Below are positions 1 to 7,576 of a DNA stretch of 12,645 nt, piece by piece. The stretch is from SAR324 cluster bacterium. GTDB lineage: Bacteria > SAR324 > NAC60-12. The first letter of the stretch is position 1, and each line of letters opens with the position of its first letter. The position numbers were made by a program, and so were the translations under genes. The notes beneath the pieces are model-generated. The model had not been told where the DNA came from. It saw nothing but the letters and a program-made list of their open reading frames with translations, and did not search any database. The DNA is taken from assembly GCA_022448705.1 (NCBI GenBank), contig JAKUUF010000034.1, forward strand, positions 1 to 12,645. Reading direction: 5' to 3'.

Positions 1-384
1 ACGCAGTTCTTGAAATGGTTTTACGGTGAAAATTTCTACCTAATAGCTGCAAGGGAGAAAAGATCAGTAAAATTATGGACAAGGACCTATAATCGAACTG
101 GTTTAGGGAGGGCAACTTTTGATATGTTTTTTAATACAACAGTAATTAGCTTTGGGACAGGTTTGTTACGCTTCAACGAAATTGGATTTCTCGCGATAGA
201 TATTATACGTCTAAGCTTTTTGCAGAATCAGTCTGTTGAAGTTATAGAGCATTGGGAAACATGGAGTGAACTTTCCGGATCAAGGGAAAGACTGGATCAA
301 AATATTCGTGAACGAACTGACAAATGGTTTGATTGGTTGGATTCTCCAACAGGCTTTGTTGTTACAGTTGGAGTATATTTTTAG
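1..384 (+). CDS. C-terminal part of a putative outer-membrane beta-barrel protein (5' end outside window)
   Basis: The frame is open from the first base (ACG CAG TTC) to the TAG at 382-384, so this is the 3' end of a longer gene and no start needs to be assigned here. About 127 residues are visible. I do not recognise the family. The final residues, GFVVTVGVYF, alternate hydrophobic and small residues and end in Phe. That is the known C-terminal signature by which the BAM machinery recognises outer-membrane barrels. The preceding segments are rich in aromatics and have strand-like alternation (for example ENFYLIAAREKRSVKLWTRT), which agrees with a barrel. A charged stretch before the last strand, with many Glu, Arg and Trp, could be a loop. 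The next gene (504-1133) is convergent, so this gene is not part of the minus-strand cluster. The barrel assignment is inferred from the C-terminus only. Confidence 0.6.
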   Translation, partial: TQFLKWFYGENFYLIAAREKRSVKLWTRTYNRTGLGRATFDMFFNTTVISFGTGLLRFNEIGFLAIDIIRLSFLQNQSVEVIEHWETWSELSGSRERLDQNIRERTDKWFDWLDSPTGFVVTVGVYF

Positions 385-503
385 AATATTTTGATTGCCG
401 TGAAGTTATGTGGCTAAATATTTAAATGTTGTAATCGATAAAATACTTAATTAATTAAGGATCAACTGCAAATGAGTTTATGAAATTGGTGAATAAAAAA
501 TAA

Positions 504-1133
504 TTATTTCTGTATCTTACAGATATGATTCAGCTCTTTTAATGATATTGAACCTTGTCTTAAAATTTTAAAAGGTTCAGTCAGACAATGAACAATTGTT
601 GAAGCCAAATTCTCTGATCTATTGTATCCATCAATGACAATATCAACATCATCCTTCAAATGACTAGCAACTTCATCCGCAGATGTGCAGGCAGGAAATC
701 CTGACCTGTTAGCACTGGTCCCAATTAATGGGTATTCCCCTAATTCAATTAAACGCTGCACTACAGCAGAACTTGAAAACCTAACTGCCAATGTCCCGGA
801 GTTATTTTTAAGGTGTTTTGGTAAATCCGGATTACTATTCAAAATAAGTGTTAATGGGCCCGGCCAAAAAGCTTCGATCAAATCATCAATCCGTGAATCA
901 TTCCAAAGACAAAGTTTTTTAAGCCATTTCAGTGTAATTAGTAATGGAAAAGGTTTATTTCTGGGTCTTTGCTTAATTAGGTATATTCGATCTGCGACTT
1001 CTTTTGAAAATGCGTTCCCGCCAAGGCCGTAAACTGTTTCTGTTGGAAAAGCCAGAACTTGATTTTCTGACAAAATGTCAGTAATCAAACTTTCGTTATC
1101 ATTTGTAAAAGGGTATTTAATCAGAGCAGTCAT
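504..1133 (-). CDS. tsaC: Threonylcarbamoyl-AMP synthase, TsaC/Sua5/YrdC family
   Basis: This 209-residue protein is a single YrdC domain. The family makes threonylcarbamoyl-AMP from threonine, bicarbonate and ATP in the cytoplasm, the first step of t6A37 modification of ANN-decoding tRNAs. Visible family motifs in order are PTETVYGLG (30-38), KQRPRNKPF (54-62, the basic nucleotide-binding stretch), FWPGPLT (89-95), AVRF (116-119), GTSANRSG (138-145), STIV (178-181) and RQG (192-194). The length fits the short TsaC form; the C-terminal Sua5 domain is absent. The segment around 168-181 reads DGYNRSENLASTIV, whereas I recall DGG...ESTIV as more typical, a small deviation. It is the last gene of the minus-strand cluster, 90 nt after the binding-protein gene, and has an extended -10 motif in that gap. 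No clear Shine-Dalgarno precedes the ATG. No GC-rich terminator follows the stop. The symbol could equally be written ywlC or sua5. Confidence 0.93.
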   Translation of the reverse strand: MTALIKYPFTNDNESLITDILSENQVLAFPTETVYGLGGNAFSKEVADRIYLIKQRPRNKPFPLLITLKWLKKLCLWNDSRIDDLIEAFWPGPLTLILNSNPDLPKHLKNNSGTLAVRFSSSAVVQRLIELGEYPLIGTSANRSGFPACTSADEVASHLKDDVDIVIDGYNRSENLASTIVHCLTEPFKILRQGSISLKELNHICKIQK

Positions 1134-1185
1134 CTTTTGGAATGTCAGGTTTAGAAATTAAGGAAAGAAATATCATTCTTAATAA

Positions 1186-1194
1186 ATTATAACA
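1186..1194 (-). promoter_or_regulatory. Extended -10 promoter element upstream of tsaC
   Basis: On the minus strand this reads TGTTATAAT, an exact match to the extended -10 consensus TGnTATAAT recognised by the housekeeping sigma factor. It lies in the 90-nt gap between the binding-protein gene and tsaC. The predicted start of transcription is near 1179, giving a leader of about 45 nt. No good -35 box is present at 16-18 nt spacing, which is acceptable for extended -10 promoters. The function is inferred from motif and position only. Confidence 0.45.
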
Positions 1195-1195
1195 C

Positions 1196-1212
1196 CCTCA
1201 GAATTACCGAGG
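1196..1212 (-). other. Short hairpin just after the binding-protein gene
   Basis: The minus-strand transcript can form CCTCGG-TAATT-CTGAGG, a 6-bp stem with one G-U pair and a 5-nt loop, starting 11 nt after the TAA of the binding-protein gene. It is not followed by a T-run, so it is not a standard intrinsic terminator. It could be an mRNA 3'-end stabiliser or an attenuator, or it could be chance. It abuts the extended -10 element of tsaC. Confidence 0.25.
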
Positions 1213-1223
1213 AAGATTACCTC

Positions 1224-2393
1224 TTATCTCCCGTCAATCCAATCAGACAAATGGTTAACCCTGTCATCCAGAATTTGTGATACACGTAATGTGGTGAGAG
1301 CAAGATGGTTGTTAGTGTTGAGAAAAATTGGAGGAAGTAATGTCCCCTGCCAATTCTTAATATTTTCTGCTGCCTGAATTGCAATTGATCTGCTCAAAGA
1401 TCGTCCGGACCTCCTTAGAACCTCAACCATCAATTCTGCAACTGCATGCCCGTAAACAGTCCATCTGGTTGGTGTCAGCTCTGGTTCATATTCACTTAGA
1501 AGTTTCAAATGAAGTTTATGTCCGGCATGTTCAGTATCCTTAATTAGGGGGTAGGCTGTCAATACACGTATCTGTTCATAAATACCTTTGCCAAGCCACT
1601 TGGGTAGGCGACTGTCGGCAATAGCATGTCCTGTATATACAGGAATGTTTAGGCGGGGAGCAGCTTTTAAAAAATCGATAGTATCACTGAAACTTCCTAA
1701 TGCTACCAGCAGATCAGGTTTTCGCTTCACTATCAGTTTCCACTCTGCACCAAGTCGACCAGTTTTTCCTGGAAGTAGCTTTGCTGGAACACCATACAAT
1801 TTTTTGGATAAAGTTTTTACTGCCCTTAGAAAGATCGGCTTTTCTGCATACCAGATTATGAGTTCCTGTTTCTCATGGTTTTGTGTGATATATTTACCCA
1901 AAACTCGAGCTTCTGTATCAGCAGTAGGTAAAAAAGCAAAAACAGATTTACGTACTGGTAAAGTCCATTCGGGTAAGTCAGAACCAATGAAAAAGCTGGG
2001 AATTCTATGTTGTTTTAAAAATGGATAAACAGCCTGATTAGTTTTGTTGCCGATGCCACTGAAAATGCCAAAAATATCTTTTTTGAAAGTAAAAGGTATA
2101 AAATATTTTACTGTAATTTCTGGTTTCAGTTGATCATCAAACATTATCAGTTCAATAGCACGTCCATGTATACCGCCTTGATCATTGACATATTTAAAAT
2201 AAGCCAGAGCGCTTTTACCAATTTCAGAGTATTCATGTGCTGGTCCACTGAGGGGCTGGTGTGTTGCTAAAACAATCTTCCTGGGAAAAACACCATCTTC
2301 TGCAAAACAATCAGGAGTTGTGTGAAGTAACAATATTATCATTACTGTAAACTTCAGGAGATGCACAATTTTTTTCAAAGTATGGCTAAGCAT
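1224..2393 (-). CDS. Periplasmic substrate-binding protein, branched-chain amino acid (LivK-like, Peripla_BP_6) type
   Basis: The protein has 389 residues. A signal peptide covers about 1-31: basic residues at the start (KK at 7-8), a hydrophobic core FTVMIILLL (15-23) and a plausible signal peptidase I site after CFA (29-31). No lipobox is seen. The mature part begins with the type I periplasmic-binding fold pattern: strand KIVLATHQPLSG (39-50), then VNDQGGIHGRAIELIMFDD (69-87), which closely matches the 'vN..GGi.Gr.iel...D' signature of LivK-like proteins. Such proteins deliver amino acids, amides, urea or aromatic compounds to ABC importers. The ligand cannot be told from sequence. No permease or ATPase gene is adjacent. 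The gene starts 21 nt after recD2 on the same strand, so it is probably co-transcribed. It may serve a distant transporter or act as a sensor; this is unresolved. Only a weak purine run precedes the ATG. Confidence 0.83.
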   Translation of the reverse strand: MLSHTLKKIVHLLKFTVMIILLLHTTPDCFAEDGVFPRKIVLATHQPLSGPAHEYSEIGKSALAYFKYVNDQGGIHGRAIELIMFDDQLKPEITVKYFIPFTFKKDIFGIFSGIGNKTNQAVYPFLKQHRIPSFFIGSDLPEWTLPVRKSVFAFLPTADTEARVLGKYITQNHEKQELIIWYAEKPIFLRAVKTLSKKLYGVPAKLLPGKTGRLGAEWKLIVKRKPDLLVALGSFSDTIDFLKAAPRLNIPVYTGHAIADSRLPKWLGKGIYEQIRVLTAYPLIKDTEHAGHKLHLKLLSEYEPELTPTRWTVYGHAVAELMVEVLRRSGRSLSRSIAIQAAENIKNWQGTLLPPIFLNTNNHLALTTLRVSQILDDRVNHLSDWIDGR

Positions 2394-2414
2394 TCTATTT
2401 GAAGATCTCTAAAA

Positions 2415-4616
2415 TTAATAATTTGTCCCCCACTCAGAAAATTGATTGAGTAATCCCGTATAACGATTTAAAGTTCCTTGGTTTTCAACTGCTATACGGA
2501 CCGCAGCTGATGTTCCAATCAAAACTACCAATTGTTTACCACGCGTAATTGCAGTATAAAGCAGATTTCGCTGAAGCATCATGTAATGATGTGTTGTTAT
2601 TGGCATAATTACAGCGGAATACTCACTTCCTTGAGATTTATGAACTGTAATTGCGTAGGCAAGTGTTAATTGGTCTAATTCATTAGATTTATAATGGATA
2701 TGTGATTGTTCAAATTTCACATACAATTCTTTAGAATCTTGATCACAGTCAACTACTCTTCCTAAATCTCCATTAAATACTTGTTTTTCATAGTCATTTT
2801 GCTGCTGCATGATTTTGTCTCCCACACGGAACCATTGTTCACGATGCTCAATCCCTTTTGCATCAGGATTAATTTTTTCCTGTAAATTACGGTTAAGCTG
2901 TGATGCCCCGGTGATACCACGGTGCATAGGTGTAAGTACCTGAATCTCCTTCATTGGATCCAGTTTAAACCTTTGCGGTATTCTTTCTGTGTTCAACAGC
3001 AGTATTTTTTCAACAATTTTATTCTGATCGGATTCTTCGATAAAATAATAATCCTGTAACTGATTCTTTAGATCACTCTGTTTGGATGATTTATTAACAG
3101 AGGGGAGCTCCCCCCGTCTTACTTTGTGAGCATTTACTGTAATAAAACTTCCATAAGCCTGACGAAATATATGGTTTAGACGCACTACAGGTATTGACCC
3201 GGATTTGATAAAATCCTGTAAAACTGTTCCTGCACCTACTGATGGAAGCTGGTCCACATCACCAACAATTATCAGGCGAGATGCTGAGGGAACAGCTTCC
3301 AGTAAACTGTCCATCAGCAAGGTGTCTATCATCGAAGTTTCATCAATTATAATCAGCTCCTGGTCTAAGGGATTTTCCCTGTTGCGCTGAAAACCCACGT
3401 TGGTTGCTTCCAGAAGTCTGTGAATTGTGGATGAGGATGATCCTGTAGTTTCTGTAATGCGTTTGGCGGCACGACCCGTGGGAGCAGCAAGAGCTATAGA
3501 AGGAATTTTAGGACGCATCAGGCCAAGTATAAACCTCACCAGGGTTGTTTTGCCAGTTCCGGGGCCACCTGTAACAATCAAAACCTTATGTTTAAGAACA
3601 GCGCTTACAGCTTCCCTTTGGGCTTGATCAAGTTTTAAACCGACTTTCCTTTCCTGCTCTTCAATTAGAGATGATTCACGCTCAAAGATTGTATAAGCTT
3701 TGCTCTTCAGGATTCGAAAAATGTTTTCCGCTATTCGCTGTTCTGCCCTGTAATACCGTATTCTGGTAATAAATTTTTGCTTTTCACCATTTTCATCATT
3801 TTGTTCAGCACAATGAATCAATCGATCTTCAATCAGTTGATTTAGGGGTTCTTCAAGGGATGTTTTGTCTATAAGAAGCTCTGAAGCTGTTTTTTCCAGC
3901 AAGTCAGGCAGGGGATAACATGTGTGTCCGTTTAGCACCTGCTGTTCAAGCATATAAAGCAATCCTGCAGCTGCACGATGCGGAGAATTTTTATCAAATC
4001 CAAGATTATGGGCAATTCCGTCTGCTGTAAGAAATCCAATTCCTGAAATATCTGTTAATAAATAAGGATTTGCTTTAATCAGGGGAATGCTGTTCATCCC
4101 ATGTTTAGCATAAATTCTTTGTGCGAAACTATGGGATATTCCAACTCCTCGCAAAAAAGTCATCACATCCCTGAGCCCTCTTTGCTCTTCCCATGAATTA
4201 AGCAGAGATTTTTGTTGCTTTCTATTTACTCCTTTTATTTTTGAAAGTAATTCAGGTGAACTGTCTATGATTTTGAAAGTATCATTCCCGAACTTATTAA
4301 CAATACGCTGAGCAGTTTTTTTGCCTATACCCTTAAATATTTCTGAAGAAAGATAGCGAATCATTCCCTCTTCTGATTTTGGTGCAACAGGCATGAATTC
4401 ACGGAAAGAGAATTGCCGACCATAAATTTTGTGATTTTCCCAGTTACCTTTTAAATTTAAAGTTTCATGAACGACATTGTTGTATACAATGCCCTTAACT
4501 GTGACAGGTCTTATGGTATTTTCAGTGAGGAATGTCCCAATAATAAATCCGTTTTCCGGGTTGCTGTACAATATTTTTTCCAAAGTTCCAATTAATGTTA
4601 CTTCCTCTGACGACAT
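2415..4616 (-). CDS. recD2: RecD2-like ATP-dependent 5'-3' DNA helicase (RecD/TraA family)
   Basis: At 733 residues the length matches RecD2, the RecD form that works without RecBC. The N-terminal part (about 1-75) resembles the RecD2 OB-like domain. It is followed by helix-hairpin-helix-type motifs: FKGIGKKTAQRIV (94-106), IKGV (127-130), LRGVGIS (155-161) and ISGIGFLTADGIA (190-202). SF1B helicase motifs follow: Walker A GGPGTGKTT (350-358), motif Ia APTGRAAKR (378-386), Walker B IIDETSM (423-429), motif III GDVDQLPS (452-459), HKSQGSE (659-665) and the arginine-containing TAITRGK (688-694). All key residues are intact, so it should be an active translocase. The family is linked to DNA repair and replication-fork processing. 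No recB or recC is present in the window. It lies 33 nt after the small exported-protein gene. No Shine-Dalgarno precedes the ATG; instead a short inverted repeat (ATTATT-GAG-AATAAT, 4621-4635) sits there. Confidence 0.94.
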   Translation of the reverse strand: MSSEEVTLIGTLEKILYSNPENGFIIGTFLTENTIRPVTVKGIVYNNVVHETLNLKGNWENHKIYGRQFSFREFMPVAPKSEEGMIRYLSSEIFKGIGKKTAQRIVNKFGNDTFKIIDSSPELLSKIKGVNRKQQKSLLNSWEEQRGLRDVMTFLRGVGISHSFAQRIYAKHGMNSIPLIKANPYLLTDISGIGFLTADGIAHNLGFDKNSPHRAAAGLLYMLEQQVLNGHTCYPLPDLLEKTASELLIDKTSLEEPLNQLIEDRLIHCAEQNDENGEKQKFITRIRYYRAEQRIAENIFRILKSKAYTIFERESSLIEEQERKVGLKLDQAQREAVSAVLKHKVLIVTGGPGTGKTTLVRFILGLMRPKIPSIALAAPTGRAAKRITETTGSSSSTIHRLLEATNVGFQRNRENPLDQELIIIDETSMIDTLLMDSLLEAVPSASRLIIVGDVDQLPSVGAGTVLQDFIKSGSIPVVRLNHIFRQAYGSFITVNAHKVRRGELPSVNKSSKQSDLKNQLQDYYFIEESDQNKIVEKILLLNTERIPQRFKLDPMKEIQVLTPMHRGITGASQLNRNLQEKINPDAKGIEHREQWFRVGDKIMQQQNDYEKQVFNGDLGRVVDCDQDSKELYVKFEQSHIHYKSNELDQLTLAYAITVHKSQGSEYSAVIMPITTHHYMMLQRNLLYTAITRGKQLVVLIGTSAAVRIAVENQGTLNRYTGLLNQFSEWGTNY

Positions 4617-4649
4617 TACTATTATTGAGAATAATTAAGTGATTAATGC

Positions 4650-5141
4650 TTATTTTTGTGGGGAGTAAAAAGGAGAACGAATCATCTGAAGCAAGTCAAA
4701 CCGCCATTTGCCTTCTTCCTTGAGTAACAGAAAAGATTGTTGTTTGCTGAACTGCAAATCCATAAAGCTTTTATGACGAAACAATATTGCAACATCAACG
4801 TATAGCAGTGTCCTGTAGCGGTAATTAACTTCAGGATTTTTATCAGGAAGCAAACCCACTGGAACCCAGTCCAGTTCAACCATGCGAGTTGCAAATTCCT
4901 CGATTGTTAATTGATTTCTGGAATGTCTTTTGCCGTATTCATACAGCTCAAAATAACGTTCTTCCTGCCAAAGCTGCAGAAAATTCTGGAAAACAATCTT
5001 AGTTTCTTTGCGTATTGCCTCCAGTTCAGCAGGTGTAGGCTGACGAGCGCTTGCATTTGAAAGACCTGAAATAATTGTCAGCAAGCAGAAAAAAATTATC
5101 AGGCGGGACAATACATTTTGTTCAAAAATATTGAATTTCAT
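4650..5141 (-). CDS. Small exported protein of unknown function, possibly NTF2-like fold
   Basis: This 163-residue protein is not recognised by name. It has a convincing signal peptide: hydrophobic core LIIFFCLLTIISGL (14-27) and a signal peptidase I site after ASA (30-32). The mature part starts with a helix rich in Glu and Lys (PTPAELEAIRKETKIVFQNF, 35-54), then LWQEERYFELYEYG (57-70). It ends in strand-like alternating segments: YRTLLYVDVAILF (109-121), SFLLLKEEGKWRFDLLQM (136-153). An N-terminal helix pair followed by a curved sheet ending in 'EGKWRF' is typical of NTF2-like periplasmic proteins, but this is inference from pattern only. It lies 15 nt after holB and 33 nt before recD2, so it is part of the operon although its neighbours are cytoplasmic DNA-metabolism proteins. 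The start gives the complete signal peptide. No Shine-Dalgarno is visible. Confidence 0.75.
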   Translation of the reverse strand: MKFNIFEQNVLSRLIIFFCLLTIISGLSNASARQPTPAELEAIRKETKIVFQNFLQLWQEERYFELYEYGKRHSRNQLTIEEFATRMVELDWVPVGLLPDKNPEVNYRYRTLLYVDVAILFRHKSFMDLQFSKQQSFLLLKEEGKWRFDLLQMIRSPFYSPQK

Positions 5142-5156
5142 AAGTTTAGTAAAAGA

Positions 5157-6161
5157 TCATGTTGCGTTCCGGTAAATGTGCAGGCACAATGATTCAATTG
5201 CCAGGGACTTATTTGCATTAAGATCTATAGCTGCTCTTGATTCTTTAATTTTTCTGAATATTTCAAATATTTGATGCAGAGTAAAATACTTCCCGCATTG
5301 TTTTAACTCTCTTACTCTGTCCACATTTAAAGTATAATCTCGATTTAATAGTTTATTTTCAGGGAGACCGAAACGTATCCATGTTAAATCACGAAACCAA
5401 GTCTCAAGAAAATCAAGCAGAAAACGCCATTCTTCATTTTTAGATTTACCCCATACTTCACAGGTACGCAGCAAATCCTCAAGGGTCTCTGACTTAAATG
5501 TAGTCAACCATTTAATTGCAGTATTTTGAACTGTTTGCATAATTTCAAAACTATTTGCCAGATTCCCCTTAACACTGCCCATTCCATATGAGCTTATAAG
5601 CTGAACTAATTCTTCAGAAAGATCCGTGTTTCTGCGCAATATATATTCTGTAATTTCCGGAGATAAAGGACGAAATCGGATTTGCTGGCACCTTGATACA
5701 ATTGTTTCCGGAAGCTGCTTTGTTGACAAAGCAATTAAAATAATTATAGTGTTCGGAGCAGGCTCCTCTAATGTTTTCAGGAAAGCATTAGCTGCTTCCC
5801 TTCCCAAATTCTCTGCTCCATCCAGTATTAATACTCTTTTTTTTGCCTGATCAGGATGAAGATTAAGCCAGTTAAGTGAATTTCTTACTTGATCAATCTT
5901 AATGAATTTACCTTCGGGTCTAAGAACCAGAAAATCAGGGAAATTTTCTTCCTTGATCTGAAGACAAAAATCGCATTTCCCACAGGCGTCTTCACCGATC
6001 TTACTGCAGTTTAATTTTTGGGCAAGAGCAACAGCTGTTTTAAATTTTCCAATATTAGCTTGTCCTGTGAACAGCCATGCGTGAGGCATTCTGTCCCTTT
6101 GGACTGCATGGCAAAGCAACTCAATTGCATGCTCTTGTCCTAAAATATCTCCAAAAGGCAT
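5157..6161 (-). CDS. holB: DNA polymerase III delta-prime subunit (clamp loader)
   Basis: The 334-residue protein belongs to the clamp-loader AAA+ family and starts FGDILGQEHAIELL (3-16), the usual entry to DnaX/HolB proteins. The P-loop position reads GQANIGKFKT (33-42), lacking the second Gly of a functional Walker A. This degeneration is typical of delta-prime, which does not hydrolyse ATP. Four cysteines (C52, C60, C63, C66) form the conserved zinc module. The Walker B position is LILDGAENL (111-119), followed by NAFLKTLEEP (125-134), a clamp-loader hallmark. The SRC motif (156-158) supplies the arginine finger acting on the neighbouring gamma/tau subunit. The degenerate P-loop and short length argue for delta-prime over gamma/tau (DnaX). 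It lies 7 nt after mgtE and 15 nt before the small exported-protein gene, so it is very likely co-transcribed with them. No Shine-Dalgarno precedes the ATG. Confidence 0.92.
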   Translation of the reverse strand: MPFGDILGQEHAIELLCHAVQRDRMPHAWLFTGQANIGKFKTAVALAQKLNCSKIGEDACGKCDFCLQIKEENFPDFLVLRPEGKFIKIDQVRNSLNWLNLHPDQAKKRVLILDGAENLGREAANAFLKTLEEPAPNTIIILIALSTKQLPETIVSRCQQIRFRPLSPEITEYILRRNTDLSEELVQLISSYGMGSVKGNLANSFEIMQTVQNTAIKWLTTFKSETLEDLLRTCEVWGKSKNEEWRFLLDFLETWFRDLTWIRFGLPENKLLNRDYTLNVDRVRELKQCGKYFTLHQIFEIFRKIKESRAAIDLNANKSLAIESLCLHIYRNAT

Positions 6162-6168
6162 TAAGTAA

Positions 6169-7545
6169 TCAGGTACTGATTAATGGAGAAAAGCTGACAT
6201 TAAACGCAAGGCCCAGATAGATGGCAATGCCAATAATATCGTTTGTTGTAGTAATAAAAGGACCCGTTGCTAAAGCAGGGTCAATGTTCATTCGTTTAAG
6301 GATTATTGGAATTGTTGAACCAACAGTTGCGGCAAAACAAACAACAATCAGCAATGAAATTCCGGAAGTTAGCGCCCTGCCTAAATCACTGGTTAAGTAC
6401 AATGACATAAGTGTAAGTATTATAGAACATATAATACCATTCAATAATCCCACCCTTAACTCTTTCCAAAGACGAATAAGTATATCAGTCGTTTGTATAG
6501 CTCCTGTAGCTAGTCCACGTACCACAATTGTTGATGACTGGATACCTATACTTCCCCCCAGTGCCGCTACTAGTGGAATAAAATAAGCTACATCGGGAAG
6601 AGATATTATTGCATTTTCATAGAAGCTCATCACAATTGCAGTTAAAAATCCCCCAAACAAACCTATAAGAAGCCATGGTAGGCGATCTCCTGAAGTACGC
6701 AGAACTGATGTTTCAGTAACTTCTTCATGACCGGTTCCGGCTAAATGCCCCAAATCTTCATTATGCTCCTCCACGATCACATCAACCAGGTCATCTAGTG
6801 TAACTCTACCAATTAATTTTAAATGATTGTCTATCACAGGAACAACAACCAGATCATATTCCTGAGCAACCCTGGCAACCTCCTCCTGGTCAAGATCCTG
6901 GTCCACTGCAACTACATCTGGATTCATCAAATTTTCAATTAGTGCATTGCGTTCAGCCAGTAAAAGCTCTGTAGTCCCGATTGTACCAATAAGGTGATCG
7001 TACTCATCTACAACATAAGCAGTATAAAATAATTCGAATCCTTCTTTTTTTACAAATTTTTGAATTTCTTTAATTGCTGCAGCTACTGTCTGGTTTTTTC
7101 TAATTGCCACCACATAAGGCGTCATCAAACCTCCAGCGCTTTCTTCATCGTATTGAAGCAGCTGTGTCAGTTCTTCACGATCTTTTTCCGGAAGTTTTTC
7201 CAGCAATGCGTCTGCTTTATCATCATCCAGCAGTCCAACAAAATCTGCCGCATCGTCCTGAGGCATATCCTCAATCACGTCACTCAAGCGGTCAGGGGAC
7301 ATTTGTTGAACTATGTTGCCTAGAATGGATGGTGATCCCTGCAGACTGCTGAGTACATCTGAAGACTTTTCGCGATCCAGATTTTCCAGAACTATAAGCT
7401 GATGCTGAAGATTCAGCTGAAGGAGAATGTTGGCAATCTCCACGGGCTTCAGCGGTTCAAGAATACTTTTCAGCAGCTTTGTCCGTTCAGTACTGATAAG
7501 TTTCTTTACCAGCTTATGAAAATGAGTGTCGCGAGTTTTTGTCAT
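6169..7545 (-). CDS. mgtE: MgtE-type magnesium transporter/channel
   Basis: At 458 residues the length is normal for MgtE, an inner-membrane Mg2+ channel gated by cytosolic Mg2+. Domains in order: an acidic helical MgtE N-domain (about 30-135, with repeats such as MPQDDAADFVGLLDDDKADALLEKLP), a pair of CBS domains (about 140-260, starting at GGLMTPYVVAI, 138-148), a plug-helix region, then about five membrane segments from 289 to 450. The loop IDPALATGPFITTTNDIIGI (421-440) is the pore signature. Asp436 appears to match the known Mg2+-selecting Asp of the family. The other pore motif reads GGSIGIQ (330-336) where GGNxGxQ is, from memory, the usual form, so Asn is replaced by Ser. No M-box riboswitch is expected or seen: the gene begins 31 nt after pepA, inside the operon. 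No Shine-Dalgarno is visible. Confidence 0.95.
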   Translation of the reverse strand: MTKTRDTHFHKLVKKLISTERTKLLKSILEPLKPVEIANILLQLNLQHQLIVLENLDREKSSDVLSSLQGSPSILGNIVQQMSPDRLSDVIEDMPQDDAADFVGLLDDDKADALLEKLPEKDREELTQLLQYDEESAGGLMTPYVVAIRKNQTVAAAIKEIQKFVKKEGFELFYTAYVVDEYDHLIGTIGTTELLLAERNALIENLMNPDVVAVDQDLDQEEVARVAQEYDLVVVPVIDNHLKLIGRVTLDDLVDVIVEEHNEDLGHLAGTGHEEVTETSVLRTSGDRLPWLLIGLFGGFLTAIVMSFYENAIISLPDVAYFIPLVAALGGSIGIQSSTIVVRGLATGAIQTTDILIRLWKELRVGLLNGIICSIILTLMSLYLTSDLGRALTSGISLLIVVCFAATVGSTIPIILKRMNIDPALATGPFITTTNDIIGIAIYLGLAFNVSFSPLIST

Positions 7546-7576
7546 TGTTTTGACAATTTCAGATTTTTAAACTCAG

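Noticed and set aside
446..459. Perfect 14-nt palindrome CTTAATTAATTAAG between the convergent genes at the left end
   Set aside because: It contains only A/T except the end bases, has no loop and no following T-run. In AT-rich spacer such palindromes arise by chance; it is not a credible terminator.
498..509. AAATAATTATTT palindrome overlapping the tsaC stop, followed on the minus strand by a T-rich run
   Set aside because: The stem is all A/T with no loop, so it would be too weak for an intrinsic terminator. It may help termination but cannot be supported as such.
685..1032. Plus-strand open frame of 115 codons inside tsaC
   Set aside because: It lies entirely opposite a gene with all YrdC motifs and has no recognisable protein features; it is a shadow frame.
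1588..2028. Plus-strand open frame of 146 codons opposite the binding-protein gene
   Set aside because: The minus-strand frame has a signal peptide and a family signature; the opposite frame has neither and is a by-product.
2415..4616. recD2 as part of a RecBCD complex or a conjugative relaxase (TraA)
   Set aside because: The 733-residue length, N-terminal OB-like and helix-hairpin-helix region and lack of relaxase motifs or recB/recC neighbours fit stand-alone RecD2.
4621..4635. Inverted repeat ATTATT-GAG-AATAAT just before the recD2 start
   Set aside because: Six A/T pairs only and a 3-nt loop; it might hide the start region but is too weak and too likely by chance to call a regulatory element.
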